Of a stretch of DNA of 15,361 bases, positions 6,751-15,361 are shown piece after piece. The first letter of the stretch is position 1. The number at the start of each line of letters is the position of its first letter. Below the pieces are notes generated by a model. It did not search any database. It was given only the letters and a program-made list of their open reading frames with translations, and had not been told where the DNA came from. The position numbers and the translations under genes are program-made. Origin of the DNA: Thermoanaerobaculia bacterium (GTDB lineage: Bacteria > Acidobacteriota > Thermoanaerobaculia > Multivoradales > UBA5704); NCBI GenBank assembly GCA_030150965.1, contig JASLEW010000818.1, positions 1 through 15,361 of the forward strand. The letters run 5' to 3'.

Positions 6751-8667
6751 TCAGCCGCGCGGCCGTGGCCGGGCCTTCAGCTTGGCCAGGAGGTCCCCGG
6801 CGAGGGCGGCGACGTCCTCGGGCGGCTTGGGGTGGTCGGCGGCGGTGACCCCGGGGATCTCAGGGGCCCCCGGGGTTCCCGCCAGGAGCGCCTCGAGCTC
6901 GGCGATGGCCTTCCTGGTCTCGCCCTGGTTGGCCAGGTCCACCGCGCGGTTGTAGGCGTCGACGAAGCGCTTGTGGGTGCCCGCCCCGCGCACCCGGGCG
7001 AGGGTCTCCTCGGCCTGGCGGCGGAACGCCTCGTCGTGCGAGGCGCTGGCGGCCCGCTGCATCAGCTCGGCCGCTCCCGCCAGGTCGCCCGCGTTGGCCC
7101 TGACGACGCCGGCGTTGAAGTCGGCCTTGACCAGCTGTTCGCGCACCTCGTCGAGGTCGGCCGGCCGGGCGCCGGCGAGGCGTGCCGCACCGATCGTGGC
7201 CTCGGCCTTCTCACGCTCGCCGGCCGCGGCATAGGCGACGGCCAGGTTGAGCGCCACGTCCGCACGGGTGGGCAGCAGGCGCCGCGCCGTCTCCCACGCC
7301 GCCACCGTGCCGGCGGGCAGCGGCGTCCGCGCCAGCCGGGCCCGGCCGAGGTCCACCCAGACCTCGCCCAGCCCCGGCGCCAGGTCGGCCGCGCGCGTCA
7401 GCTCGGCTTCGGCACGGGCCAGCTCTGCCTGGCTGGCGGCGTCCTCCATGGACCTCCCAAGGCCGGCCTGGAGCAGCAGGCTGCGGCCGAGCAGCAGGTG
7501 GACGAGCGCGGCGTCGTGCGGCGCGAGCGCCGCGGCCGGCGGCAGCTGCGACGCGAGGTGCACCGCCTTCTCGTAATCGGCCTGGGCCTCCCGGAGGCGC
7601 CCCGCCTGCTCCTCGATCTGGCCGAGGCCGGCGTTCGCCAGCGCCTGCTGGGGATCGGCGGCGAGGGCGGCGCGAAAGTGCTCCTGGGCATCCGGCAGCT
7701 GCTCCTCGCCGGCGTTGAGCAGCAGGTCGCCCAGGCGGTAGAGGGCGTCGGCCGCGGGCAGCGGCGTCACCGTGGCGGCGGCTTCCGCGGCGCCCTGGAG
7801 CGGCGCGTGCTCATAGCTGAAGACCCTGTGGGTGACGTAGACCCGCAGCTCCTGCTCCAGCCCCGCGTAATCGCCGCCGAAGGCGCGGGCGAAGGCCTCG
7901 GCCTGGGGCGTTCCCGCCTCCAGCAGCTTCGCCATCTGCGCCAGCTGCGGCCGGCGCGCCGGGTTGCCCAGCATCAGGTCGTGGATCAGCGCCCAGGACT
8001 CGGCATAGAAGACCCCCTGCCGGACCCCCTCGTGGTAGTCCGGCGACTGCTGATCGACGGCGAAGAGCTGGCGCAGCGGGATGAGCTGGTTCTGGCGCAG
8101 CCAGCGGATGTGCTCTTCGCGCGGCAGGCCGATGCGCGCCTCGCCCTCGGTGATGCGAAAGGTGCTGAAATACTCGGCCAGCCCCTCGTCGAGCCAGAGC
8201 GGCAGGCGGGTGTAGTTGTTGTGCAGCACGTCGTGCAGGTACTCGTGATACACGATGCGCTCGGCGTCGCCGCGCGCGTCGCCGTCGATCGCCATGTAGT
8301 TGGCCAGGGGCCGCGGCGCGTAGTAGCCGGCCACCTCGGCGCGCTTGCCGTGGAAGCGGAAGAGGTACGGCGCGAGCGCGAAGCGGTTCTTGAAAACGTA
8401 CAGGTAGGTGGGGCGCGCGGCGGTCAGCACCAACCGCGCGTCCAGCTGCGACAGGGCGCCGCGCAGCTGCTCCAGCTCGGCGCCCAGCTCCCGCGCGCGC
8501 CGCTCCCCGGCGTCGCTCCACAGCAGGAAGTTGGCGGTCCTGAGCTGGATCCAGCGGTCCCGGTCGCGCGGCAGCTCGCCGGCCAGGGGACGGCCGACGG
8601 CGCCGGCGACGAGCGCGCACAGGGCGGACAGGGCCAACGCCTGGACACGGCACGGACGAGCGCTCAT
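6751..8667 (-). CDS. Exported gluzincin metallopeptidase with C-terminal TPR-like repeats
   Basis: The 638-residue product starts with a likely signal peptide (residues 1 to about 29, VQALALSALCALVAGAVG). The N-terminal half is a peptidase-MA/DUF1570-type domain. HEYLH at 141-145 supplies two zinc His and the catalytic Glu, and Glu161 in WLDEGLAEYF is the expected third ligand, the gluzincin arrangement. From about residue 310 onward the protein is almost all alpha-helical, with TPR-like units (ALYRLGDLLLNAGEEQLPDA, ALANAGLGQIEEQAGRLREA, VALNLAVAYAAAGEREKA), suggesting a scaffold that binds proteins. It probably acts in the periplasm or at the cell surface; the target is unknown. No Shine-Dalgarno site precedes the ATG; a TAAAGT hexamer lies nine bases upstream. 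The hairpin repeat array separates it from the acyl-CoA dehydrogenase gene, and it converges on the S41 gene with 53 bases between stops. Confidence 0.85.
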   Translation of the reverse strand: MSARPCRVQALALSALCALVAGAVGRPLAGELPRDRDRWIQLRTANFLLWSDAGERRARELGAELEQLRGALSQLDARLVLTAARPTYLYVFKNRFALAPYLFRFHGKRAEVAGYYAPRPLANYMAIDGDARGDAERIVYHEYLHDVLHNNYTRLPLWLDEGLAEYFSTFRITEGEARIGLPREEHIRWLRQNQLIPLRQLFAVDQQSPDYHEGVRQGVFYAESWALIHDLMLGNPARRPQLAQMAKLLEAGTPQAEAFARAFGGDYAGLEQELRVYVTHRVFSYEHAPLQGAAEAAATVTPLPAADALYRLGDLLLNAGEEQLPDAQEHFRAALAADPQQALANAGLGQIEEQAGRLREAQADYEKAVHLASQLPPAAALAPHDAALVHLLLGRSLLLQAGLGRSMEDAASQAELARAEAELTRAADLAPGLGEVWVDLGRARLARTPLPAGTVAAWETARRLLPTRADVALNLAVAYAAAGEREKAEATIGAARLAGARPADLDEVREQLVKADFNAGVVRANAGDLAGAAELMQRAASASHDEAFRRQAEETLARVRGAGTHKRFVDAYNRAVDLANQGETRKAIAELEALLAGTPGAPEIPGVTAADHPKPPEDVAALAGDLLAKLKARPRPRG

Positions 8668-8676
8668 CCTGCGATC

Positions 8677-8685
8677 ACTTTATCA
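8677..8685 (-). promoter_or_regulatory. Extended -10 element (TGA-TAAAGT) for the metallopeptidase gene
   Basis: Read on the minus strand, TGATAAAGT has the TG of an extended -10, then a TAnnnT hexamer (8677-8682), then exactly nine bases to the ATG at 8667. Transcription would begin about three bases before the start codon. No -35 is recognisable. The same spacing is seen before asnS and rnc. Confidence 0.35.
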
Positions 8686-8742
8686 CCGCGGCGCAAAGCG
8701 AGGCCCGGCGCGGTGCCTCGCCACGCCGGGCAGGGAGGAGGA

Positions 8743-8874
8743 GGCGCGCTCAGGAGCGCGATCGGTCGGGGGCGCGCTCAAGTGCGCAATCGATCGGGAG
8801 GCGCGCTCAAGAGCGCAATCGACCGGAGGCGCGCTCAAGAGCGCAATCGATCGGGCGCGCGCTCAGGAGCGCGC
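8743..8874. repeat. Tandem array of five 28-29 bp hairpin-forming repeats
   Basis: Five copies share the core GGCGCGCTCARGAGCGC followed by AATCGATCGG-like bases. The GCGCTCA anchor recurs at 8746, 8774, 8803, 8831 and 8859, giving spacings of 28, 29, 28 and 28. Each copy contains an inverted repeat GCGCTC-AR-GAGCGC; the fifth has a perfect 8-bp stem (GCGCGCTC-AG-GAGCGCGC, 8857-8874), the first a 7-bp stem, and the second has one mismatch. A second palindrome (ATCGAT/CGATCG) sits between hairpins. The array fills most of the gap between the acyl-CoA dehydrogenase and metallopeptidase genes, and its last copy contains the dehydrogenase stop codon (8863-8865). It has no spacers, so it is not a CRISPR. 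It resembles REP/BIME-type intergenic repeats or a minisatellite. Confidence 0.9.
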
Positions 8875-10818
8875 GAGGACCGGCCGCACCGCGCGCATTG
8901 CCGCGGCGGGCTCGTGCGCCGGCTCGGGCTCCTCCTCGGGTGCCGGCGCCGCGGGCGCTCCCGGAGCCACCGCCTGGGGAGCGGCGGGCGGCTCCAGGAT
9001 GCCCGACTCCAGCCAGGCGTGGCGGCCGGCGAGGACCCGCATCGCCACCCGGTACTTGCGGGCGTCGTCGTTGGCCCACAGCTCGCGGAACAGGCGCGTC
9101 ACCTTGCGGCGCGCGTTGCGGCACGCCAGGTCGGCCAGCTCCGCCGCCTCGTCGGCGTGCGGCGCGCCGACCTGCTCCATGGCGTGGGCGCGCGCCGCCG
9201 ATGCCGCCATGGCGAACATCTCGTTGGCGATGTCCACCATGCGGAAGAGGAACGCCTGCTTGTTCTGCAGCGCCCCCTGGTAGACCACCATGCCGTGGAA
9301 GATCTGTCGCGCCAGGCGGCGGGTGTTGCGCTCCACGAAGCGCAGGTGGGTGGCCATCGGGCCGTATTCGGAGTAGCGCGGCCAGAGCCCCCAGCCGAGC
9401 CAGCGCGACGGGTACCAGGCGCCGTAGAACGCGGTGATCCGCGGCAGCTCGGCGAGCTTCGCCGCCAGGTCCTTCTCCGGATCGATCAGGTTTCCGGCCA
9501 CCTGGAGGTGCTTGTCCACCGCCTCCCGCGCCATGAACAGGTGCATGATCTCGCTCGAGCCCTCGAAGATCTTGTTGATGCGGTAGTCGCGCATCAGGCG
9601 CTCGACGCCGATCGGCGCCTCGCCCCGCGCCGCCAGCGACCGCTCGGTCTCGTAGCCGCGGCCGCCGCGGATCTGCATGGTCTGGTCGACGATCTCCCAG
9701 GTGCGGTCGCTGTTCCACTCCTTGCAGGCCGCCGCCTCCAGCCGGATGTCGTAGTTGCCGCGGTCCGCCATCACCGTCGCCAGGTGGGCGATCGACTCCA
9801 TGGCATAGGTGGTCGCCGCCATGTCGGCGATCTGGTGCGAGATCGCCTCGTGCTTGCCGATCGGCCGCCCCCACTGCACCCGCTCCATCGCCCACTTGCG
9901 GCAGATCTCCAGGCACAGCTTGCCGGTGCCGACCGAGCCGTTGGGGATCGACAGGCGGCCGTCGTTGAGCGTGGTGAGGGCGATCTTCAGGCCGCGCCCC
10001 TCCTTGCCGATCAGGTTCTCGGCCGGCACGCGCACGTTGGTGAAGCTGAGCACGGCGTTGGCCAGGGCGTGCAGGCCCATGAAGTGGCAGCGGTGCTCGA
10101 CCTTCACCCCGGGCCAGGCGGTCTCCACCACGAAGGCGCTGATCTGCTTGGTCTTGGGGTCGCGCGCCATGACCACCAGGAGCTTTGCCAGGGTGCCGTT
10201 GGTACACCAGAGCTTATGGCCGTTGACGATGTAGGCGTCGCCCTCGGGGGTCTTCTCGGCGGTGGTCATCAGCCGTGCCGGATCGGAGCCGACCTCCGGC
10301 TCGGTCAGGGCGAAGGCGGAGATCTCGCCGCGCGCGCAGCGCGGCAGGTACTTCTCCTTGAGCGTCTCGCTGCCGAACAGCTTGAGCGGCTGCGGCACGC
10401 CGATTGACTGGTGGGCCGACAGCAGCGCCGACAGGTTGCCGTCGAGGCCGCCGAACAGCTGCATCACCTTCTGATACTCGATGTTGGTGAAGCCCAGCCC
10501 GCCGTATTTCCTGGGGATCTTCATGCCGAAGGCGCCCAGCTTGCGGAAGCCGTCGAGGACGTGCTCGGGGTACTCGCCGCTGGCGTCGATCTCGGCCGAG
10601 TCCACCTCGTTGCGCACGAAGTCCTTGAGGGCGTTGAAGAAGGCGGTGAACTCCGGACGCTCGGGCTCGGGCAGCGGGTAGGGATCGATCAGGTCCAGCC
10701 GGAAGTTGCCGAGATACATCTCGCGCATGAAGCTGGGCTGGTTCCACTCGGTCTCCCGCGAGGCCTCGGCCACCTTGCGGGACTCCTGCTCGCTCACCTG
10801 CAGGTCTTTGCTCGCCAT
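8863..10818 (-). CDS. Acyl-CoA dehydrogenase, very-long-chain type, with Pro/Ala-rich C-terminal tail
   Basis: This 651-residue flavoenzyme would oxidise fatty acyl-CoA to the trans-2-enoyl-CoA, the first step of beta-oxidation, passing electrons to electron-transfer flavoprotein. ALTEPEVGSD at 170-179 is the family signature. LWCTNG follows at 203-208, RVQWGRPIGKHEAI lies at about 313-326, and the likely catalytic base is Glu419 in IFEGSSEIMHLF. The second helical domain after about residue 440 and the overall length resemble VLCAD/ACAD9-type enzymes rather than 380-residue short-chain ones. The last 45 or so residues are low-complexity (Pro, Ala, Glu), and the stop codon lies within the hairpin repeat array. 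I start at 10818 because AAGGAAA precedes it at good spacing; an ATG 23 codons upstream adds only a Pro-rich stretch and lacks a ribosome site. No other beta-oxidation gene is adjacent. Confidence 0.92.
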   Translation of the reverse strand: MASKDLQVSEQESRKVAEASRETEWNQPSFMREMYLGNFRLDLIDPYPLPEPERPEFTAFFNALKDFVRNEVDSAEIDASGEYPEHVLDGFRKLGAFGMKIPRKYGGLGFTNIEYQKVMQLFGGLDGNLSALLSAHQSIGVPQPLKLFGSETLKEKYLPRCARGEISAFALTEPEVGSDPARLMTTAEKTPEGDAYIVNGHKLWCTNGTLAKLLVVMARDPKTKQISAFVVETAWPGVKVEHRCHFMGLHALANAVLSFTNVRVPAENLIGKEGRGLKIALTTLNDGRLSIPNGSVGTGKLCLEICRKWAMERVQWGRPIGKHEAISHQIADMAATTYAMESIAHLATVMADRGNYDIRLEAAACKEWNSDRTWEIVDQTMQIRGGRGYETERSLAARGEAPIGVERLMRDYRINKIFEGSSEIMHLFMAREAVDKHLQVAGNLIDPEKDLAAKLAELPRITAFYGAWYPSRWLGWGLWPRYSEYGPMATHLRFVERNTRRLARQIFHGMVVYQGALQNKQAFLFRMVDIANEMFAMAASAARAHAMEQVGAPHADEAAELADLACRNARRKVTRLFRELWANDDARKYRVAMRVLAGRHAWLESGILEPPAAPQAVAPGAPAAPAPEEEPEPAHEPAAAMRAVRPVLARS

Positions 10819-10914
10819 CTTCGCTTTCCTTTCCCCCGTGGCGGTCCGTCCGCTGGACGGTCCTGGTGGCGGCTTTGGCGGTGGCACCCGCCGGCAATGC
10901 CGCAGTGCGACATG

Positions 10915-10923
10915 AGTGTATCA
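10915..10923 (-). promoter_or_regulatory. Possible extended -10 (TGA-TACACT) for the acyl-CoA dehydrogenase gene
   Basis: On the minus strand TGATACACT matches an extended -10 (TG, one base, TAnnnT). It lies in the 141-base gap between the transporter stop and the dehydrogenase start, in a locally AT-richer stretch, and would give a leader of roughly 90 bases. No clear -35 is visible. Confidence 0.3.
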
Positions 10924-10959
10924 CAAGGCGTGCCGCCCGATACCTCTCTGCCGTGGAGA

Positions 10960-12018
10960 TCAGCGATGCCGCGTCGCGGCAGGAGCGCTCGCGGAAGGAG
11001 CCCCCGGCTTGCCGCGGAGCGGCGCAGCCCCCATCCGCAACGCCACCGCCACCCCCACCACGACCAACGCCGAGCCGCCGACGATCTGCCAGGTGAGCGG
11101 CTCGCCGAACGCCAGGGCGCCGATCAGCAGGGCGGTGGTCGGGGTCATGAAATTGATCAGCGACATGGTGGTCGCGGGCAGGCGCCCGAGCAGCCAGAAG
11201 TACAGGGTGAAGGCGAGCGCCGAGCCGACCAGGGCCAGGTAGAGGAGCGCCGCGACCGGCGCGAAGCCGAGGTGCACCGGCCGCGTGCGCTCGACGGCCC
11301 AGGCGAGGCCCCCCAGCGCCGCGCCGGCCAGGACCATCGGCACCGCTGCCGTGGACAGCGCGTGGACGCCGGCCCCCCAGCGCTTGACCAGCACCACGCC
11401 GGCGGCCGAGGAGAGCGCCGCGACGAGCAGCATCGCCGCGGCGCCCGCCAGGCGCGGCCCGCCGAGCGCCCGCAGGTCCTGGGAGAAGATCAGCGCCACG
11501 CCGGCGAAGCCGAGGAGCACGCCGGCGAGCCGTGCCGCGCGCATGCGCTCGCCGGCCAGGACGAAGTGGGCGATGAGCGCGATCCAGAGCGGCGAGGTGG
11601 CCCACAGGACGGAGGCCAGTCCGGACGGCACCCACTGCTCGGCCCAGTAGAGGATCCCGAAAGGGATGAAGAGGGTGAGGCCGGCGTTGACGAGCCACAC
11701 CCGCCAGGGGAACCCGGGCGCCGCCGCGCCGGGAGCGCCGGCCGGGGCGCCGGGAGCCGCCGGGCCGCGGCTCACCCGCAGGGACACGCCCATGGCGCGT
11801 CCCACCCCCAGCAGGACGGCGGCGCCGATGCCGAAGCGCAGCGCGACGCCGGTGAACGGCGGGATGCCGGAGAGGCCGACGCGGATGGCCGCCCAGGTGG
11901 TGCCCCAGATGAGGGTGAGCAGAGCGAGGACGGCGTAGTCGAGCAGGCGCCCCTGCGCTTTCGGCGCGGCGGTCGCCGCGGGGGCGGCGGATGCTGCGGG
12001 GGCGGCGGGCTCCTCCAC
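10960..12018 (-). CDS. EamA/DMT superfamily transporter
   Basis: The 352-residue product is a polytopic inner-membrane protein of the drug/metabolite transporter superfamily, with two EamA repeats and about ten hydrophobic helices. LLTLIWGTTWAAIRVGL near the N-terminus and the corresponding SLINFMTPTTALLIGALAFGEPLTW in the second half are typical. Such proteins export amino acids, metabolites or nucleotide precursors; the substrate cannot be told here. The first 22 residues are an Ala/Pro-rich cytoplasmic tail. The start is GTG at 12016-12018, one base after the asnS stop (12020-12022), so translation is probably coupled to asnS. The frame has no ATG before the first helix, which supports the GTG. 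The pairing with asnS does not by itself imply an asparagine transporter. Confidence 0.88.
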   Translation of the reverse strand: MEEPAAPAASAAPAATAAPKAQGRLLDYAVLALLTLIWGTTWAAIRVGLSGIPPFTGVALRFGIGAAVLLGVGRAMGVSLRVSRGPAAPGAPAGAPGAAAPGFPWRVWLVNAGLTLFIPFGILYWAEQWVPSGLASVLWATSPLWIALIAHFVLAGERMRAARLAGVLLGFAGVALIFSQDLRALGGPRLAGAAAMLLVAALSSAAGVVLVKRWGAGVHALSTAAVPMVLAGAALGGLAWAVERTRPVHLGFAPVAALLYLALVGSALAFTLYFWLLGRLPATTMSLINFMTPTTALLIGALAFGEPLTWQIVGGSALVVVGVAVALRMGAAPLRGKPGAPSASAPAATRHR

Positions 12019-12019
12019 C

Positions 12020-13558
<1,539 letters not shown>

Positions 13559-13567
13559 GAGGGCGCG

Positions 13568-13573
13568 ATTCTA
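13568..13573 (-). promoter_or_regulatory. -10 hexamer TAGAAT for asnS
   Basis: Read on the minus strand, TAGAAT differs from TATAAT at one position and lies exactly nine bases before the asnS ATG. The start would then be within about three bases of the 5' end of the mRNA, in keeping with the absence of a ribosome site. The expected -35 position holds only GC-rich bases. Confidence 0.45.
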
Positions 13574-13605
13574 GCGTAGGAGGTTCCGCGGCGGCGGCGG
13601 CGCCA

Positions 13606-13621
13606 GGCGGGCGCGCCCGCC
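13606..13621 (-). terminator. Perfect 16-base palindrome after rnc, candidate terminator
   Basis: GGCGGGCGCGCCCGCC is a perfect palindrome able to form a 6-bp stem with a CGCG loop. It starts 13 bases after the rnc stop and lies upstream of the asnS -10 element. Its place suggests the end of the rnc transcript. No T run follows, so it could instead be a partial attenuator or a chance GC palindrome. Confidence 0.35.
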
Positions 13622-13634
13622 GGACCGGCCGTTC

Positions 13635-14357
13635 CTACTCCGTTCCGGCCGCTCCGGACGCGGCGCTCAGCCGCGCCAGCGCATCCGCCGCGGCGCGCTG
13701 CTCCGCCAGCTTCTTGCTCGAGCCCTCGCCGGTCCCGGCGATCTGGCCGCCCAGCCAGCACTCGACCTGGTAGAGGCGGTTGTGGTCGGGGCCGCTGGCA
13801 CCGGTGTGGCGGTACTCGGGGAGGCTCTGGCCCCGGGCCTGCGCGATCTCCTGGAGGCGGGTCTTGGCGTCGGCGCCGAGGAGCTGCGAGCGGCCCTCGC
13901 CGGCGGCGAGGAGGGGGGCGAGCATCCGCCCGATGACCTTGGCGGCCACCGGCAGACCGGCGTCGAGATAGACGGCGCCGAAGACGGCCTCCAGCGAGTC
14001 CGCGAGGAGGGAGGGCTTGGTCCGGCCGCCGGAACGGTCCTCCCCCACCCCGACGCGCAGCACCTCGCCCAGGCCGATCGCGGCGGCATGCTGCGCCAGG
14101 GCGCCGCGGCTGACGAGCTGGGCCTTGAGCCGCGACAGCTCCCCCTCGGGGAGATCGGGGTGCTGGCGGTAGAGCCAGTCGGCGGTCACCATGCCGAGCA
14201 CCGCGTCGCCCAGGAACTCCAGGCGCTCGTAGTGCACGTCGGTGCCGCGCTCGTTGGCGTAGGAGCGGTGGGTGAGGGCCAGGTCCAGCAGCTCGGGATG
14301 GCGGAAGCGGTGGCCGAGGCGCTTCTCGAACGGGGTGGCAGACCGAAGCCGCAGCAT
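13635..14357 (-). CDS. rnc: Ribonuclease III
   Basis: This 240-residue endonuclease cleaves double-stranded RNA and acts in rRNA and mRNA processing in the cytoplasm. The catalytic domain holds the signature ERLEFLGDA at 44-52 and the second acidic cluster DSLEAVFGAVYLD at about 120-132. A double-stranded-RNA-binding domain covers about 163-232 (DAKTRLQEIAQARGQ, then GEGSSKKLAEQRAAADAL). Length is close to the usual 220-240. The ATG at 14357 has no Shine-Dalgarno site but follows TGG-TAGCAT by nine bases. Downstream on the same strand lies asnS, 76 bases away, with a palindrome and a separate -10 between them. The partners often found near rnc (era, acpP, fabF) are absent. Confidence 0.95.
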   Translation of the reverse strand: MLRLRSATPFEKRLGHRFRHPELLDLALTHRSYANERGTDVHYERLEFLGDAVLGMVTADWLYRQHPDLPEGELSRLKAQLVSRGALAQHAAAIGLGEVLRVGVGEDRSGGRTKPSLLADSLEAVFGAVYLDAGLPVAAKVIGRMLAPLLAAGEGRSQLLGADAKTRLQEIAQARGQSLPEYRHTGASGPDHNRLYQVECWLGGQIAGTGEGSSKKLAEQRAAADALARLSAASGAAGTE

Positions 14358-14366
14358 GGAGTGTCT

Positions 14367-14375
14367 ATGCTACCA
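14367..14375 (-). promoter_or_regulatory. Extended -10 element (TGG-TAGCAT) for rnc
   Basis: On the minus strand TGGTAGCAT is an extended -10 with hexamer TAGCAT at 14367-14372, exactly nine bases before the ATG. It lies in the AT-richer 110-base gap shared with the divergent hydrolase gene. Together with the lack of a ribosome site this suggests a near-leaderless rnc transcript. Confidence 0.4.
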
Positions 14376-14438
14376 GAGGATATTCCACTCGTCTCCATGC
14401 CGTCACAGCGAAATACCGGGTTTCGGCCCTGGACCACT

Positions 14439-14444
14439 TAGGAT
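14439..14444 (+). promoter_or_regulatory. Possible -10 hexamer TAGGAT for the alpha/beta hydrolase gene
   Basis: TAGGAT lies in the AT-richer gap between the divergent genes, 23 bases before the hydrolase ATG. It fits TAnnnT but no -35 is recognisable. It is the best candidate in the gap and is weakly supported. Confidence 0.25.
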
Positions 14445-14467
14445 ACCTTGCCGCCGGCGGCAGACCC

Positions 14468-15274
14468 ATGGACATCCTCCCCATCGAGCGCCAGGGCCCG
14501 CGCGGGCACGAGACCTCCCACCTGGCGGTGCGCTACGACCCGCCGCCCGCGCCGCCCGCCGCACCGGGCTCCGGAGAGCCGCTCTGCTTCCTCTACCTGC
14601 ACGGCTTCGGCTCCGACCAGGGCGGCGAGAAGGCCGAGTTCTTCCGCCGCCAGGCGCTCGCCGCGGGGTGCGCCTTCTGCTCCTTCGACTTCGAAGGCCA
14701 CGGCCGGTCGGGAGGCGACATGCGCGGCCTCACCCTGACCCGCAACCTGGAGAACGTCGCCACCGTCGCCGCCTGGCTGGCCGCGGCGGGGCACCCGCGC
14801 CTCTGCCTGATCGGCTCCTCGATGGGGGCGGGCACGGGCCTGTGGTTCTCGGCGCTCCATCCGGAGGCGGTCGCGGCGGGCCTGCACATCGCGCCGGCCA
14901 TCGAGCTGGAGCGGTCGCTCGTGGCCTGGGCGGGACCGGAGCGGACCCGCGCGTGGGAGGAATCGGGGGTCATCCGCTTCGCGAACGAGACGGTCTCCTG
15001 CGACCTGAGCTGGGACCTGATCGAGGACCTGCGCGCCCATACCATGGCCGACCTCCTCGCCAGCTACCGCACGCCCGCGCTGCTGCTGCAGGGACGCCTC
15101 GACGCCTCGGTGCCCTGGCGCTCGGTGGCCGAGTTCGCGACCCGCTGTCCCTACCGTGAGATCGAGCTCCACCTCTTCGCCGATGGCGGCCACCGGCTCA
15201 CCGACCGCAAGGACCGCCTCTGGCAGCTCATGCTGGAGTTCCTGCGCGCCCGCCGGCTGCTCGGCGCCCGGTAG
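14468..15274 (+). CDS. Alpha/beta hydrolase (serine hydrolase family)
   Basis: The 268-residue protein has the alpha/beta hydrolase fold. LYLHGFGSDQ at 43-51 forms the oxyanion loop. The nucleophile elbow is GSSMG at 116-120 with Ser118. Asp212 (GRLDASVP) and His242 (ADGGHRLT) complete the triad. FDFEGHGRSGGD at about 73-84 is typical of the monoacylglycerol-lipase/esterase-like group. No signal peptide is present, so it is probably cytoplasmic. The substrate cannot be assigned; carboxylic esters or lysolipids are reasonable guesses from the family. The ATG at 14468 is the first in frame after the divergent promoter region and lacks a clear ribosome site. The gene is divergent from rnc, and the gene after it is outside the window. 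Confidence 0.88.
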   Translation: MDILPIERQGPRGHETSHLAVRYDPPPAPPAAPGSGEPLCFLYLHGFGSDQGGEKAEFFRRQALAAGCAFCSFDFEGHGRSGGDMRGLTLTRNLENVATVAAWLAAAGHPRLCLIGSSMGAGTGLWFSALHPEAVAAGLHIAPAIELERSLVAWAGPERTRAWEESGVIRFANETVSCDLSWDLIEDLRAHTMADLLASYRTPALLLQGRLDASVPWRSVAEFATRCPYREIELHLFADGGHRLTDRKDRLWQLMLEFLRARRLLGAR

Positions 15275-15285
15275 CGCGCCCCTTA

Positions 15286-15315
15286 GCCGGGCGGCAGGGC
15301 GCAGCCGAGCCCGGC
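15286..15315 (+). terminator. Hairpin after the alpha/beta hydrolase gene
   Basis: GCCGGGC (15286-15292) and GCCCGGC (15309-15315) can pair across a 16-base loop, 11 bases after the stop codon. There is no T run. Position fits a transcript end, but the loop is long and the composition makes chance pairing likely. Confidence 0.25.
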
Positions 15316-15361
15316 GCGCCGAGCCCCTGCTCCCTCCGCCTTGGCCGCCCGGCCGCGCGGG

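Noticed and set aside
8743..8874. CRISPR array
   Set aside because: The units are back to back with no spacers, and no cas genes are nearby.
6712..10407. A 1231-codon open frame on the + strand antisense to the metallopeptidase and acyl-CoA dehydrogenase genes
   Set aside because: It spans two confidently recognised genes on the opposite strand and its translation is Leu/Gly/Arg/His-rich with no domain. Long antisense frames are expected at this GC content.
10819..10887. Alternative acyl-CoA dehydrogenase start 23 codons upstream
   Set aside because: The added stretch is Pro/Gly/Lys-rich without homology and has no ribosome site, whereas the ATG at 10818 has AAGGAAA in front.

Overview
The window is very GC-rich bacterial chromosomal DNA (clearly above 70% by eye, with strong G/C preference at third codon positions). 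It carries ten confident protein genes and no RNA genes, IS elements or phage genes. No taxonomic marker settles the host. The mix of an AroQ-TyrA fusion, a DUF885 metallopeptidase, an MscL with a C-terminal zinc ribbon, a secreted gluzincin-TPR protein and a very-long-chain-type acyl-CoA dehydrogenase would fit an Acidobacteriota-like organism (for example the Thermoanaerobaculia side). That placement is inference.

Layout. On the + strand, 23-1162 is the chorismate mutase/prephenate dehydrogenase tyrA. It converges on a minus-strand run read from 4690 down to 1228: a zinc-free quinone oxidoreductase, mscL, and an exported DUF885 peptidase. A 348-bp divergent gap (4691-5038) separates this run from a + strand exported S41 peptidase (5039-6697). 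That peptidase converges on a second minus-strand run read from 14357 down to 6751: rnc (RNase III), asnS, an EamA/DMT transporter, a long acyl-CoA dehydrogenase, and a gluzincin metallopeptidase with TPR-like helices. Divergent from rnc is an alpha/beta hydrolase (14468-15274).

How the genes relate. Most are housekeeping or general-purpose genes: tyrosine biosynthesis, tRNA charging, RNA processing, osmotic safety valve, fatty-acid oxidation. Three exported or envelope-associated peptidase-type proteins sit among them. asnS and the transporter are almost certainly translationally coupled (one base between stop and start). The other genes look loosely grouped and show no shared pathway.

What stands out is repeat and low-complexity DNA. 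(1) Five copies of a 28-29 bp hairpin-forming tandem repeat lie between the acyl-CoA dehydrogenase and the metallopeptidase, and the last copy supplies the dehydrogenase stop codon. (2) Twelve units of a 9-bp repeat encode a (PQT)n tail at the N-terminus of asparaginyl-tRNA synthetase, and the same DNA is a long run of GGGG tracts on the opposite strand. (3) A roughly 56-residue low-complexity insertion sits at the edge of the S41 catalytic domain. (4) A short frame with coding character but a broken start lies just ahead of the S41 gene. (5) Three genes lacking a Shine-Dalgarno sequence each have a TAnnnT hexamer exactly 9 nt before the ATG, suggesting near-leaderless transcripts. I found no convincing multi-gene novel system, CRISPR array or mobile element.
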